A stretch of 64,000 nt of DNA, taken from Flavisolibacter nicotianae (GTDB lineage: Bacteria; Bacteroidota; Bacteroidia; Chitinophagales; Chitinophagaceae). The notes under the pieces were generated by a model that saw only the letters and a program-made list of their open reading frames with translations, did not search any database and was not told the DNA's origin. This document shows, piece after piece, positions 17,161-26,277 of this stretch. Position 1 is the stretch's first letter; each line of letters starts with the position of its first letter. Location of the stretch: positions 868,001 to 932,000 of the forward strand of contig NZ_RBCI01000001.1 in assembly GCF_003628535.1 (NCBI RefSeq), given 5' to 3'. The position numbers and the translations under genes were made by a program.

Positions 17161-17676
17161 ATGAAGGACGAATCTCCGCTGGTGATAACGCTGCAGCTGG
17201 ACCAAAACGCCTCTGCGTTTTTCAACGACCTGCGCAAGCGCTTTTATCCGCCATCCCGCAATTTTCTCGAAGCCCACCTGGCTCTTTTTCACCGGTTGCC
17301 GGCCGGTGAGGGCTCGATCAGCGAAGACCTGCACCGGTGGTGTTTGAAACACGGTCCTTTTGCACTGCAGTTTACAGGGCTCAAACACCTGGGAAAGGGA
17401 GTCGCTTACAGGGCCGAGTGTCCGGCATTGCTGGCAATGCACCGGCAAATGCAGCAGCAGTGGCAGGCGTGGCTCATTCCACAGGACAAACAAAAACTTT
17501 GGCCGCACGTCACTATCCAAAACAAAGTAGCGGAGGAAGAAGCACGGCAAACGCTAACGCAATTGCAGGCCAGCTTTCAACCCTTTATGGCTTGCGGAAT
17601 CGGGTTTCGTGTCTGGCTGTATAAAGGCGGCCCGTGGAGATGGGTTTCGGATCACCCGTTCGAGGGAAAAGCGTGA
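17161..17676 (+). CDS. 2'-5' RNA ligase/2H phosphoesterase family protein
   Basis: 171 residues from the ATG at 17161, chosen because earlier in-frame codons lie in the terminator region. The 2H superfamily has two H-x-[ST]-x motifs facing one active site. The second is intact (HVTI at residues 116-119, in WPHVTIQNK). The first reads HLAL (39-42), with Thr replaced by Ala, so one half of the site is degenerate. The segment LFHRLPAGE after motif 1 is typical of the bacterial LigT-like group. Members hydrolyse cyclic phosphates or ligate RNA. With one imperfect motif, activity is uncertain. Confidence 0.82.
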   Translation: MKDESPLVITLQLDQNASAFFNDLRKRFYPPSRNFLEAHLALFHRLPAGEGSISEDLHRWCLKHGPFALQFTGLKHLGKGVAYRAECPALLAMHRQMQQQWQAWLIPQDKQKLWPHVTIQNKVAEEEARQTLTQLQASFQPFMACGIGFRVWLYKGGPWRWVSDHPFEGKA

Positions 17677-17789
17677 CCTTATTCTTTCTGCCTTTTATCG
17701 TTTTTCTCTTCCGCTTATCCGGCACTTAACCTAATTTAACGGGAGTTCACATTGGTTGCGAATAACTTCGTAGTTCTCAACCACCGCTT

Positions 17790-20627
17790 ATGAAGAATGT
17801 TTACCTCCTTGCTTTGGGACTTTTTTGTCTGCCCTTTTTAGCCGTGGCGCAAAAAGTAGCCGGTACGGTCAAGGGTTCGCTGCAGGACTCTGTTTCGGCC
17901 ACGCCGCTTGAGGATGCGACCGTCTCCGTTATTCGTCTTCCCGATTCAACGCTTATTTCGTTTACCCTTACCCGCAGCAACGGCGCCTTTGAAATCAGGA
18001 ACCTGGAGGCCGGCGATTACCAGGTAGTGGCTACGTTTGTGGGCTTGCGCACATTCAAAAAGAAATTCTCCATCGGCCCTGCTCATACAGAAGAAGACCT
18101 GGGATCCGTTCGACTGCAACGGGCCGATAAGGCGCTCGATGAAGTGGTGATCGTGGATGCTCCAGTGAAAGTCAATGGCGATACGGTTTCGTTCAAAGCC
18201 GATGCCTTTAAAACCAAACCCAATGCCACCGTGGAAGACCTGCTGAAGAAACTGCCAGGTGTGCAGGTGGACAGGGACGGCACCGTGAAAGCGCAGGGCG
18301 AAAACGTGCAAAAAGTCTATGTGGATGGAAAGGAGTTTTTCAACAACGATCCCAAGCTGGCCACGAAGAATTTGACGGCCGAAATGGTCGACCGCGTGGA
18401 AGTATTCGACGACATGAGCGAACAGGCAAAGTTCAACGGCATCGACGACGGCAGCCGCAGCAAAGCCATCAACCTGAAACTGAAAAAGGACAAAAAGAAA
18501 GGCCTGTTTGGCAAAGCCTATGCCGGCTATGGTTCCGATGAGCGTTATGATGCCGGGCTGAACGCGAACTACTTCAAGGGAGCGACGCAGGCCAACGTGA
18601 TTGCCAAAAGCAACAATACCAACAACATTGGTTTTACGGTTTCGGACATGATGGGCATGTTTGGCGGCGGCGGAATGATGGGTGGTGGAAACGCCGGCGG
18701 TGGCATAGGCGGTAGTGGTTTCGGCGGCGGGGCCATGAATTTCGTCAATTTCGGCGGCCGTGGTGGCGGCAGTACCAGCGGCTTTAACCTGGGTTCAACA
18801 ACAGGCGGCGGCATTACAACGTCTTCGCAGGCAGGACTGAATTACCGTGATACCTGGAGCAGGCATTTCGATGTAAACGGCAGCTATTTTTACAATTTTG
18901 CACAGAAAGAAAATCAAAACACCAGCCTGCGGCAGAATTTTCTCAAGGACTCCACCATTTCCACGGCAGAAAATACCTACTCCAGGAGCACTAATTACAA
19001 TCACCGTTTCAATCTGAACATGGTGGCCTCCATCGACTCTTTTAACTCGCTCATTTACCAGCCCAATCTTAGTTTTCAAAAAGCAGAGACCTTCAGCAAC
19101 GACACGCTGCTGAGCAACAGTTCGTCCGGCAAAATCCTGAACCAGGGGCGCACGGTGAACAGCAACACGGGTGACGGCTATAACTGGAGCAACAACCTTT
19201 TGTGGCGCAGAAAATTCCGCAAGGCCGGCCGAACGTTTTCGGTTGCCCTCACCAATACCTGGAGCAACAACGACCGGGAGGGCTTTACGCTGTACAACCT
19301 TTCCGTAAGGCAATCGGACCAGATGAACCGCACCGAAAGCAGCACCGGCAATTATGCCGTGTCGCTGTCGTACACCGAAGCCATTGCACGGGACAAGATC
19401 CTGGAGTTTAACTATAACCACACCGACAACCGCAGTACATCGGACAGGAAGACCTTTTTGAAAAACACCGCCAATGGTTCTTATGAGATACCGGTTGACC
19501 TGCAGACCAACCATTTTGAAAATGCCAACCGGTTCGACCGCTACGGCACCAACCTGCGTATCGTGAAAAAGAAATACAACTACCAGTTGGGTTTTGCCGT
19601 GCAGCAAACCGACCTGGAAAGCAACAACCTGTCGAAAGGCACGAACCTGGTGCAAAAGTCGACCAACCTTTTCCCGACGGCTTCGTTCAATTACCAGTTC
19701 CAGCGCAGCCGCAGCCTGCGCTTCAGTTACCGCGGCCGCACCAACCAGCCCACGGTCAGCCAACTGCAGGACGTGGTGAACCTTGACAATTATCCGTACA
19801 TCTCGAAAGGCAATCCCCTGTTGCGCCAGGAGTTTTCGCACAATATCATGCTGAGTTATAACTTTTTCGACATTGTGAAGTTCCGCAACCTGTTTGCCTT
19901 CCTTACCTATAGTGCCACGCAAAACAAAATCGCCAATGCCATTGATTACCTGCCCGGCGGCGTACAGGTAACGCAGCCGCAGAACATTTCCGGCGTTTAT
20001 AACATAAGTGGAAATTTCAACTTTGGCCTGCCCATCAAACACCTGCAGGGCGGGAACTTCAATACCAACACCCGCATTGGCTACAACCAGGACGCCAATA
20101 TCGTGGACAACGTGAAAAATTACAGCCGCAACCTGTCGGTAACGGAAGACCTGCGCCTGAGTTACAACTATAAAGAAAAGCTGGATATGGGCCTTTCGGC
20201 CAGCGTGACCTACAACCAGGTACGCAACACGGTACAGAAAACCAACAATTCCAATTATTACACACATGTGTATTCGGCCGACATTACCTACACTCTGCCA
20301 AAAGATTTTATCCTGTCAACCGATGTGGATTACACGTTCAATACCGGTCTTGCCAGCGGGTACAACCAGAATTACGCCATCTGGAACGCCGGTTTTGCCA
20401 AACAGTTTTTGAAAAGCAAGAGGGGGGAAATTAAAGCGTCGGTGTTCGATATCTTAAACCAAAACACCAGTGTGTACCGAAATGTAAGCGACAACTATAT
20501 ACAGGATGTGCGAAACAGTACGCTGAAGCGTTTTTTTATGCTCAGCTTTACCTACCGGATCAACCGGATGGGTGGCAGGGCGATGCCGGCAATGCTGGAG
20601 CGGGCTACCAAAGGGCTGCGGTTTTAA
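17790..20627 (+). CDS. TonB-dependent receptor/outer-membrane beta-barrel protein
   Basis: A 945-residue outer-membrane protein. A signal peptide (about 1-20) is followed by a carboxypeptidase-regulatory-like domain (about 24-110, with GAFEIRNLEAGDYQVVATFVG). Next is a plug-like domain (about 120-235; NATVEDLLKKLPGVQVDRDG, YVDGKEFFNNDPK, MVDRVEVFDDMSEQAKFNG). A glycine- and methionine-rich tract (about 290-345) precedes a long beta-barrel with many N/T/Y-rich strands, ending in FFMLSFTYRINRM and a short tail. The architecture is that of the 'outer membrane beta-barrel family' receptors common in Bacteroidota, which lack an adjacent SusD. The substrate is unknown. Energy would come from a TonB-ExbBD complex. 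Confidence 0.92.
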   Translation: MKNVYLLALGLFCLPFLAVAQKVAGTVKGSLQDSVSATPLEDATVSVIRLPDSTLISFTLTRSNGAFEIRNLEAGDYQVVATFVGLRTFKKKFSIGPAHTEEDLGSVRLQRADKALDEVVIVDAPVKVNGDTVSFKADAFKTKPNATVEDLLKKLPGVQVDRDGTVKAQGENVQKVYVDGKEFFNNDPKLATKNLTAEMVDRVEVFDDMSEQAKFNGIDDGSRSKAINLKLKKDKKKGLFGKAYAGYGSDERYDAGLNANYFKGATQANVIAKSNNTNNIGFTVSDMMGMFGGGGMMGGGNAGGGIGGSGFGGGAMNFVNFGGRGGGSTSGFNLGSTTGGGITTSSQAGLNYRDTWSRHFDVNGSYFYNFAQKENQNTSLRQNFLKDSTISTAENTYSRSTNYNHRFNLNMVASIDSFNSLIYQPNLSFQKAETFSNDTLLSNSSSGKILNQGRTVNSNTGDGYNWSNNLLWRRKFRKAGRTFSVALTNTWSNNDREGFTLYNLSVRQSDQMNRTESSTGNYAVSLSYTEAIARDKILEFNYNHTDNRSTSDRKTFLKNTANGSYEIPVDLQTNHFENANRFDRYGTNLRIVKKKYNYQLGFAVQQTDLESNNLSKGTNLVQKSTNLFPTASFNYQFQRSRSLRFSYRGRTNQPTVSQLQDVVNLDNYPYISKGNPLLRQEFSHNIMLSYNFFDIVKFRNLFAFLTYSATQNKIANAIDYLPGGVQVTQPQNISGVYNISGNFNFGLPIKHLQGGNFNTNTRIGYNQDANIVDNVKNYSRNLSVTEDLRLSYNYKEKLDMGLSASVTYNQVRNTVQKTNNSNYYTHVYSADITYTLPKDFILSTDVDYTFNTGLASGYNQNYAIWNAGFAKQFLKSKRGEIKASVFDILNQNTSVYRNVSDNYIQDVRNSTLKRFFMLSFTYRINRMGGRAMPAMLERATKGLRF

Positions 20628-20650
20628 CCGGACAGCCGGTGTCATAAAAA

Positions 20651-20682
20651 AAACCTCCCGTTGGGGAGGTTTCTTTTATTTT
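20651..20682 (+). terminator. terminator after the TonB-dependent receptor gene
   Basis: Stem AAACCTCCC/GGGAGGTTT followed by TTTTATTTT. It lies at the 3' edge of the convergent small gene and may serve both. Confidence 0.85.
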
Positions 20683-20843
20683 GACAATCGCTTGTATGGC
20701 GCATAATCGTGGGGGGTGGAAGAACCATAAAACCAGGCGCCCAGGATCGACTTCATAAACCGCCACACGTTGGTGGAGGGTTTGTAGGCATGGCTGTATA
20801 TTTTTGCCGCCTGCTTTGCGTGAACAATTTCTCTGTTTTTCAT
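20676..20843 (-). CDS. small 55-residue basic protein, unknown
   Basis: From the ATG at 20843 the frame encodes 55 residues, rich in Lys, Tyr and His (KNREIVHAKQAAKIYSHAYK at the start, HDYAPYKRLSK at the end). A longer in-frame extension reaches 21083 but runs across the divergent gene's start, so the short form is preferred. No domain, signal peptide or membrane segment is recognised. Coding status rests on position between two terminator-bounded genes and on a plausible start, so it is only moderately supported. Confidence 0.4.
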   Translation of the reverse strand: MKNREIVHAKQAAKIYSHAYKPSTNVWRFMKSILGAWFYGSSTPHDYAPYKRLSK

Positions 20844-20955
20844 GTGTTTTGTGTTTTTATAGTTTGTGGATAATGGGTGAATAAACTTACGCATTTCTAT
20901 TGGTAAAACGAAGCTTTTGGCTATTTTGTATGCGAATTCTGAAAAAATCCCTTCT

Positions 20956-21552
20956 ATGAAAATGAATGCTACCCGTGTATCGGCTGTCTTCTTCTCCCTT
21001 TTTGTTTTCGTGTCTGCAAATGCCCAGCTCCGGTTGCCCAGCCGCTCGGGCAGCGATATGCGCCAGGCGCTGGAAAAAGTCATTACAGATTATACAAAAG
21101 GCTTTTCGAACCTGAAAGGTGACCTGCTGAACGACAGCGATCCGCAGCGCATTGAGTACGCTTCGCTTTTGACCTTTAAATCGGCCGAGTCCAATACAAT
21201 TATCCAGTATTCCGGTGCATCGCCGATTTACAGTTGGCAGGCGCAGTTGCTGGCGACGGATGATTTTGCGGTTGCCGAAAAAAAATACAATTCGCTCTAC
21301 AAGGATCTGAAAGGAATGAGCCTCACCCTCAATCGCGACTATACTTATGGCCTGGAAGGAACCTACGATGCGCCGAACGAAAGCCTTGGCTTTGCCTCAA
21401 CGGAGTTTCATTTAACGCCCAGTGCCAGCAGCCTGCCCAAGGTAAAAGTGGAGCTTTCCCTGCAATACGAAATGCCGGAGTGGAAGATCCGGATCGCCGT
21501 CTACCAAAAAGAACGAGAAGACAATGAAAGAGGAAAGGTGAGGGAGGACTAA
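20956..21552 (+). CDS. secreted protein of unknown function
   Basis: 198 residues from the ATG at 20956, which places a good signal peptide at the N-terminus (RVSAVFFSLFVFVSANAQ). The mature domain (about 175 residues) starts with a helix (MRQALEKVITDYTKGFSNL) and is otherwise alpha/beta-like, with conserved-looking segments NTIIQYSGASPIYSWQAQLL and YEMPEWKIRIAVYQK. I do not recognise the family. It is probably periplasmic. It is monocistronic, ending at the hairpin at 21611. Confidence 0.75.
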   Translation: MKMNATRVSAVFFSLFVFVSANAQLRLPSRSGSDMRQALEKVITDYTKGFSNLKGDLLNDSDPQRIEYASLLTFKSAESNTIIQYSGASPIYSWQAQLLATDDFAVAEKKYNSLYKDLKGMSLTLNRDYTYGLEGTYDAPNESLGFASTEFHLTPSASSLPKVKVELSLQYEMPEWKIRIAVYQKEREDNERGKVRED

Positions 21553-21610
21553 GCGGCCTCCCGGTGAAGGGGTAGGCTATGCACAGAGCCTGCTTGAGCA
21601 CGATACAACA

Positions 21611-21650
21611 AAGGCTCCATCATGTAAAATGATGGAGCCTTTTTCTTTTA
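21611..21650 (+). terminator. terminator after the secreted protein gene
   Basis: 12-bp stem AAGGCTCCATCA/TGATGGAGCCTT with a 7-nt loop, followed by TTTCTTTTA. Confidence 0.93.
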
Positions 21651-21733
21651 TGTGACCGGCAGCAGATGATCGATTGCGCTGCCGTTGCGTCGCACACGTC
21701 AGGGTTCAGAGCAATACTGAGCAAGGAATGTGT

Positions 21734-22282
21734 CTAAGCTGGCCTTTGCGTGCCAGCCAATCCCTCCTTGGGAGGCAGGGAGGCTTTGTACACCGGTACG
21801 GTGCTGCATGGCTCGCCGTACATGATGCTTTTAACCTCCGGCAGCAAACGTTTTGTTAGTTCGGCATAGGCAAAGGCACCAACGGGCACGTCACCGCAGC
21901 CCTTTACCACGATGCGCTGGCCAGCGTATTGCGCAGCATCGATGGCCTGGATATTTTTTACGAACAGGTGCTTCTGCATTTCCTCGATTGTTCCCACGTA
22001 CACGTCCCTGGCAACTGGCTGCAGGTAGGTCGTTACCAGCATGTAAGCCCACAACGGAATAATGGCATCGGCCGTGCAGGTGACAGCGACATTTTTATCC
22101 TGGTAAGCTGACCAGTCCAGCGCCTTCAGCGCTTCCCTGAAATCTTTTTCTTTCAGGATCAAACCCATAAAAAGATAATCCTTCAGGTCGAAGACGACGA
22201 ACCCGCCTTGCGGCAGGTAATCTTCCAGGTTCAGGGTCAGCAGGCCGCTTTGGGCGACTTTGTTCACAATGGCATCACTCAT
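21734..22282 (-). CDS. DUF2480 family protein
   Basis: A 182-residue cytoplasmic protein matching the DUF2480 family found in Bacteroidota. Typical segments are IVNKVAQSGLLTLNLEDYLP at the start, DLKDYLFMGLILKEKDFREA, VAVTCTADAIIPLWAYML, VVKGCGDVPVGAFAYAELT and SIMYGEPCSTVPVYK near the end. Two conserved Cys (in KGCGDVP and GEPCSTVP) could bind metal. Its biochemical role is unknown to me. The last ~15 residues (SLPPKEGLAGTQRPA) exceed the usual family end and are encoded by a repeat-like hairpin sequence, so the C-terminal tail is probably a recent addition. Confidence 0.88.
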   Translation of the reverse strand: MSDAIVNKVAQSGLLTLNLEDYLPQGGFVVFDLKDYLFMGLILKEKDFREALKALDWSAYQDKNVAVTCTADAIIPLWAYMLVTTYLQPVARDVYVGTIEEMQKHLFVKNIQAIDAAQYAGQRIVVKGCGDVPVGAFAYAELTKRLLPEVKSIMYGEPCSTVPVYKASLPPKEGLAGTQRPA

Positions 22283-22346
22283 GGTGCAAAGGTAGTCCGA
22301 ACCGGGATTTGCGGGACGGATGGTATGCGCGGGACGAAATCACCAC

Positions 22347-22391
22347 AAAAGCAAAGGGCCGTCTCTTTCGAAACAGCCCTTTGCTTTTTAT
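22347..22391 (-). terminator. hairpin between ppiD-like gene and DUF2480 gene
   Basis: Arms AAAGCAAAGGGC (from about 22348) and GCCCTTTGCTTT (to about 22387) enclose a loop of about 16 nt that contains a second small pairing. It probably ends the ppiD transcript (minus strand). Confidence 0.75.
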
Positions 22392-22405
22392 AAACCGGTG
22401 AGCAA

Positions 22406-24538
22406 TTAATAGAAATTGCTGCGGTAATCTTTGATGTCGGCTTTTTTCTGCAGTACTTCCACCGGTGAGCGGAACATCTGGCGACTTTGCATTTCCAGCA
22501 TCTGGCGCTGTTGTGCAATGCCGGCGTTGTCAACAGCAGCCGTGAAGACGGCATCCGTGCGGATGGCGTAGACACCTGCCTGGCCGGCAATTCCTTCAGC
22601 ACAAACCTTGCCTTTGTTGGCCGGGTTAAAAATGGCACCCAGCACTTTGTTTTCGTATCCCAGGGCACCACCGCCGGTGAAATGAAGACTGTCGGCACGC
22701 TGCACCTGTTGGTTGAACTTCGTCGCCACCACATTCAGGTCGGTAACAGTCCCCATTTGCTGTTTGATCATGTCGGCTTTCTTCTTGTTGCGCAGCACCG
22801 GCTCAAGCATTTGGCGAACCGAAGAAGCAGAAGGCAGGCCGGCCTTGTTTACGTCGGTTACCACGGCCACGATATAGCTGTTGTTGATCGGCTGGCTGGG
22901 GCTTACCACGTCGCCTTTGTCGGCTTTGAACACATCTTTCACCAGTTCACGGGCCGAACCGTTGACACCTGTAACAAAAAAGTCCATCGGGTGCAGGTTG
23001 CTGGCCACCTGCTTCTGGTAACCTTTTGCCTTCAGGTTCTTTTCAAAATAGTCGTTGAAGCTCTTTTCGTCTTTTACGTTTCCGGCAAACATGTTGGCTT
23101 CATTGCTGGCCTGGCTTTGCGTTTCGGAGCTCGCCTCGATCGGCAGGGCAAACAAAGCCAGTTTATACACAGGGGATGAACCTTTTTGCGAAAGCACTTC
23201 TATATAATGGTAACCAAACTGGGTTTTTACCACACCTTTTGCGCCAACAGGGTTGTTGAAGGCAAAATCCTTGAACTCCGGAACAAACTGTGTTTGACGG
23301 GTAATGCTGTCGTACACACCGCCGCGGAATTTGCTGCCTGCATCATCGGAGAGTTTTACAGCGATGCTGTCGAAGCTGGCGCCGGCGGCAATGATCCGCT
23401 GCACGCTATCGGCGATGCGCTTGGCCGTTACCGAGTCACGGGCGGCGCCTGGCTGCCCAGCAGCATCCTGCGGGTTCAGGGCAATCAGGATGTGCCGCAC
23501 TTTTACCGTATCCGGCTGTGTTTTCTTGTCCATGATTCGTGTGAGCAACATTGCATCCTGCTCGACCAGCGGCCCGGTAACCACGCCAACGGGTGCTTTA
23601 AAGATCGAGTCCTTGCCTTGGATGTTCAGGTCTTTATCCGAAACATAGGTCTCGTTGTATTGCGCCAGGCTGCGGTTGGCCACCAGGAACTGCTGCACAT
23701 TGCCGGTGCGCTGGAACGAGTCTTTCAGGGAAAGAAGCTGGTTGCGAACGGCAGCGCTGTCGGCGGCAGAAGGAGCGGCGCTGAACGATACATAATTAAA
23801 GGAACGGCTTTCTTCTTTTTGGTCGAAGTCTTTTTGGTGGGCCTTGATGTAGTCGGTGATATCCGCATCCGTCACTTTTACAGCACTGTCGGAAATGGTG
23901 GTGTAGGGCACAGAAACGTACGCTGCATTTGCCACCTGGCTGTTATCCACATTACGTTTTTCCAGGAACCATTTTGGAATATAAACAGAGTTTGTCAGCA
24001 ACGCATTGTATTTATTGAGCAGGGTTTGCTTTTCGATATAGTCGATCAGTTCGGCCAATTGAGCCTTTTGCTCAGGCGTACCACTTTTTTTGATTTGGTT
24101 GTATTGCTGGCGCACCTGGCCCGGGTCCCATGCCTGCGGATCTTGCGGGTTACCAAAAGCCTGGCGAAACTCCTGCGGGGGATTCGGTCCAAACAGCAAC
24201 TGGTCCAATTCCTTGTCGCTGATAGAAATGCCCAACTCATCATATTGATCGCCCATGATCTTGTCGGTCAACTCCTGTTGCCACAATCCGTTAACGGCTT
24301 GTGCGGTTCCGTTTTCGCCTTCAAAACCCTGGCGCTTGGTGATCTCCGACACACGGCGCATAAACGCTTCGGCATCGACCTTTTTCCCATTAATCTTTCC
24401 CATGGTGGTTTCCCTGCCGCCGAACATGCGGCCGCGACCTGCGAAGGCGTCCATTAAGATGAACCCTAGCAAGGCCAGCGCAATGGCGATTACCGCAATG
24501 CGGGCATACTTGTCTCTGATTTGCTGAATAACTGACAT
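22406..24538 (-). CDS. PpiD-like periplasmic peptidyl-prolyl isomerase/foldase
   Basis: A 710-residue membrane-anchored chaperone of the SurA/PpiD type. A short cytoplasmic start (SVIQQIRDKYARI) is followed by one transmembrane helix (about 12-32), a SurA-N-like helical region, a parvulin-type rotamase domain (about 340-450: VKVRHILIAL, ASFDSIAVKLSDDAGSKFRG, FGYHYIEVLS) and a long C-terminal helical part with a partial second parvulin-like section. It should help fold exported outer-membrane proteins at the periplasmic face. In Bacteroidota this protein is usually encoded alone, as here. A promoter with DnaA-box-like sequences lies just upstream (24567-24596). Confidence 0.93.
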   Translation of the reverse strand: MSVIQQIRDKYARIAVIAIALALLGFILMDAFAGRGRMFGGRETTMGKINGKKVDAEAFMRRVSEITKRQGFEGENGTAQAVNGLWQQELTDKIMGDQYDELGISISDKELDQLLFGPNPPQEFRQAFGNPQDPQAWDPGQVRQQYNQIKKSGTPEQKAQLAELIDYIEKQTLLNKYNALLTNSVYIPKWFLEKRNVDNSQVANAAYVSVPYTTISDSAVKVTDADITDYIKAHQKDFDQKEESRSFNYVSFSAAPSAADSAAVRNQLLSLKDSFQRTGNVQQFLVANRSLAQYNETYVSDKDLNIQGKDSIFKAPVGVVTGPLVEQDAMLLTRIMDKKTQPDTVKVRHILIALNPQDAAGQPGAARDSVTAKRIADSVQRIIAAGASFDSIAVKLSDDAGSKFRGGVYDSITRQTQFVPEFKDFAFNNPVGAKGVVKTQFGYHYIEVLSQKGSSPVYKLALFALPIEASSETQSQASNEANMFAGNVKDEKSFNDYFEKNLKAKGYQKQVASNLHPMDFFVTGVNGSARELVKDVFKADKGDVVSPSQPINNSYIVAVVTDVNKAGLPSASSVRQMLEPVLRNKKKADMIKQQMGTVTDLNVVATKFNQQVQRADSLHFTGGGALGYENKVLGAIFNPANKGKVCAEGIAGQAGVYAIRTDAVFTAAVDNAGIAQQRQMLEMQSRQMFRSPVEVLQKKADIKDYRSNFY

Positions 24539-24566
24539 AAATGGTGGTGTTCTTATTTAAGGATGG

Positions 24567-24596
24567 CGAAAATAGGGTAAAAGGAATTATACACAA
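24567..24596 (-). promoter_or_regulatory. promoter of the ppiD-like gene
   Basis: On the minus strand TTG (24596-24594), a 19-bp spacer, then TATTTTCG (24574-24567), one base off TAnnTTTG. A TTATACACA box overlaps its -33 end. Confidence 0.55.
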
Positions 24597-25107
24597 AATG
24601 TGGAAAACCGCTCTGAAGCAGAGTTTTCGACGGATCCGGCAAAGAAAAAGCTAATGCGTGTTTATGGCTTGCCGGCTGCCTGGAAAGATGTGCATGTACT
24701 GGTGGAATTTTTCGTGAACAGTAGCAACCGGATATCAATTCCGAAATTTCAAAAACGCATTTTGCAAATTCTTCCATCCGGTATCTATATATAGTAACAG
24801 GTCATTCGTACAGCTTTTCCGGCTCCGGCGTTCTCCGACTCAGGATTGCCATACGGGGTCACACAAACGGCATTTTTGGTGTGTATATCCCCCATTTGAT
24901 GTGAATAACTGTGGCTTTACCGTGAAAGGACTGGTGTACTCTTGGCTCACAAGTTTGTCTGGCGACGGAGGGTTTCCGGTTTTTGTTCATTAACCCTGTT
25001 TTATCCCACGCCTATTCACATCACCGAAAAAACGAATAGAGCGGAAATCTTTTCAATTTGAGTAATCCACATTTTTGTGAATATCCCCTGTAATCCGCAA
25101 GTGGTCC

Positions 25108-25115
25108 TACCTTTG
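25108..25115 (+). promoter_or_regulatory. -7 promoter element for nadA
   Basis: TACCTTTG matches TAnnTTTG. It would give nadA a leader of about 135 nt. No ideal -33 TTG is seen. Confidence 0.45.
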
Positions 25116-25256
25116 TTGTGCGTGGAACAGGAAAAGCTGTGGATAACTGTATATTAAGTGCAGCGGCTACAAAGTGAACCAGGCTCTTTCCCCAAATTCA
25201 CACCCATAATAATAGTAGCTTCTCTTTATAAAAATAAAAAGATTATTAATTATTAC

Positions 25257-26264
25257 ATGAGCGAAGAAATGTTGATAGCGAAAAAAGAAATAGAGGAAAA
25301 AGGGTTTTTGGACGTGGACATAGACCCGACGCTGGACCTCTTTGCCGAGATCGAACGGCTCAAGAAAGAAAAGAACGCCATCATCCTGGCGCACCTGTAC
25401 CAGGAACCCGATATACAGGACATAGCCGACTATGTTGGCGACAGCCTGGGACTTGCCCAACAGGCGGCAAAGACCAATGCCGATATGATCGTATTTGCCG
25501 GCGTGCACTTCATGGCCGAAACAGCCAAGATCCTTAACCCAACCAAAAAAGTGGTGATCCCCGACCTGAAGGCCGGCTGTTCCCTGAGCGAGAGTTGTCC
25601 GCCACCCCTCTTTAAACGCTTTAAAGAGCAGCATCCTGACCACGTCGTGATTTCCTATATCAATTGCAGCGCCGGGATCAAAGCCCTCACAGATGTCATC
25701 TGTACGTCCTCTAATGCGAAAGCAATTGTGGAGAGCTTCCCCCCGGAGCAGCCGATCATCTTTGCACCCGATAAAAACCTGGGTGGTTGGATCAACCGCA
25801 CCACCGGCCGGAACATGCTCCTGTGGAATGGTGCCTGCATGGTGCACGAGATTTTCAGCCTGGAGAAACTGACAAAGTTGAAAGTGCGTCACCCGCAGGC
25901 AAAAGTGATTGCCCATCCCGAATGTGAAGAACCGGTGTTGCGGATAGCCGATTTCATTGGGTCTACCACGCAGTTGTTAAGCTATACCCGGAACAGTCCC
26001 GACAAAGAATTCATCGTGGTCACCGAAGCCGGCATTCTCCACCAGATGGTCAAACAGTCGCCGGACAAAACCTTTATCCCGGCACCACCCGATAATGCCT
26101 GCGCCTGCAACGATTGCCCGCATATGAAGCGGAACACCCTGGAAAAGGTTTACCTGTGCATGGAATATGAGCAGCCGGAGGTGGTCATGGAGGAAGAATT
26201 GCGGGTGCAGGCGAAAAAGAGTCTGGATCGCATGCTGGAGATCAGCGCAAGGATTGGCTTGTAA
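25257..26264 (+). CDS. nadA: quinolinate synthase
   Basis: 335 residues from the ATG at 25257; in-frame codons further up lie in the AT-rich leader. NadA condenses iminoaspartate with dihydroxyacetone phosphate to quinolinate in de novo NAD synthesis and uses one oxygen-sensitive 4Fe-4S cluster. The three cluster cysteines are visible in KAGCSLSE (C108), NGACMVHE (C194) and NDCPHMK (about C287). Other signatures are [60 protein letters not shown] and [10 protein letters not shown]. The gene is complete and probably functional. nadB and nadC are not in the window; nadD is about 6 kb downstream. Confidence 0.97.
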   Translation: MSEEMLIAKKEIEEKGFLDVDIDPTLDLFAEIERLKKEKNAIILAHLYQEPDIQDIADYVGDSLGLAQQAAKTNADMIVFAGVHFMAETAKILNPTKKVVIPDLKAGCSLSESCPPPLFKRFKEQHPDHVVISYINCSAGIKALTDVICTSSNAKAIVESFPPEQPIIFAPDKNLGGWINRTTGRNMLLWNGACMVHEIFSLEKLTKLKVRHPQAKVIAHPECEEPVLRIADFIGSTTQLLSYTRNSPDKEFIVVTEAGILHQMVKQSPDKTFIPAPPDNACACNDCPHMKRNTLEKVYLCMEYEQPEVVMEEELRVQAKKSLDRMLEISARIGL

Positions 26265-26277
26265 GCTTGTTCACAAA

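Larger units (their letters stand above)
24539..25256. other. 718-bp intergenic region with DnaA-box-like cluster; candidate oriC
   Basis: No convincing gene is seen between the divergent ppiD-like gene and nadA. Four exact matches to the DnaA-box consensus TTWTNCACA occur: TTATACACA 24587-24595 (+), TTTTCCACA 24607-24599 (-), TTATTCACA 24908-24900 (-) and TTATCCACA 25146-25138 (-). Four more have one mismatch (24880-24888, 25012-25020, 25063-25071, 25076-25084). The right end (25220-25256) is extremely AT-rich and could serve as an unwinding element. Chance predicts well under one exact match in this length. An origin role is inference, because dnaA is not in the window. Confidence 0.45.

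Noticed and set aside
18655-18830. CRISPR or minisatellite in the glycine-rich coding tract
   Set aside because: The GGC/GGT codons give irregular repeats without a constant unit or spacers. It is low-complexity coding sequence.
24600-24794. 64-codon frame in the ppiD-nadA gap
   Set aside because: No ribosome site, signal or family-like features. It overlaps an equally long frame on the other strand and lies among the DnaA-box-like motifs.
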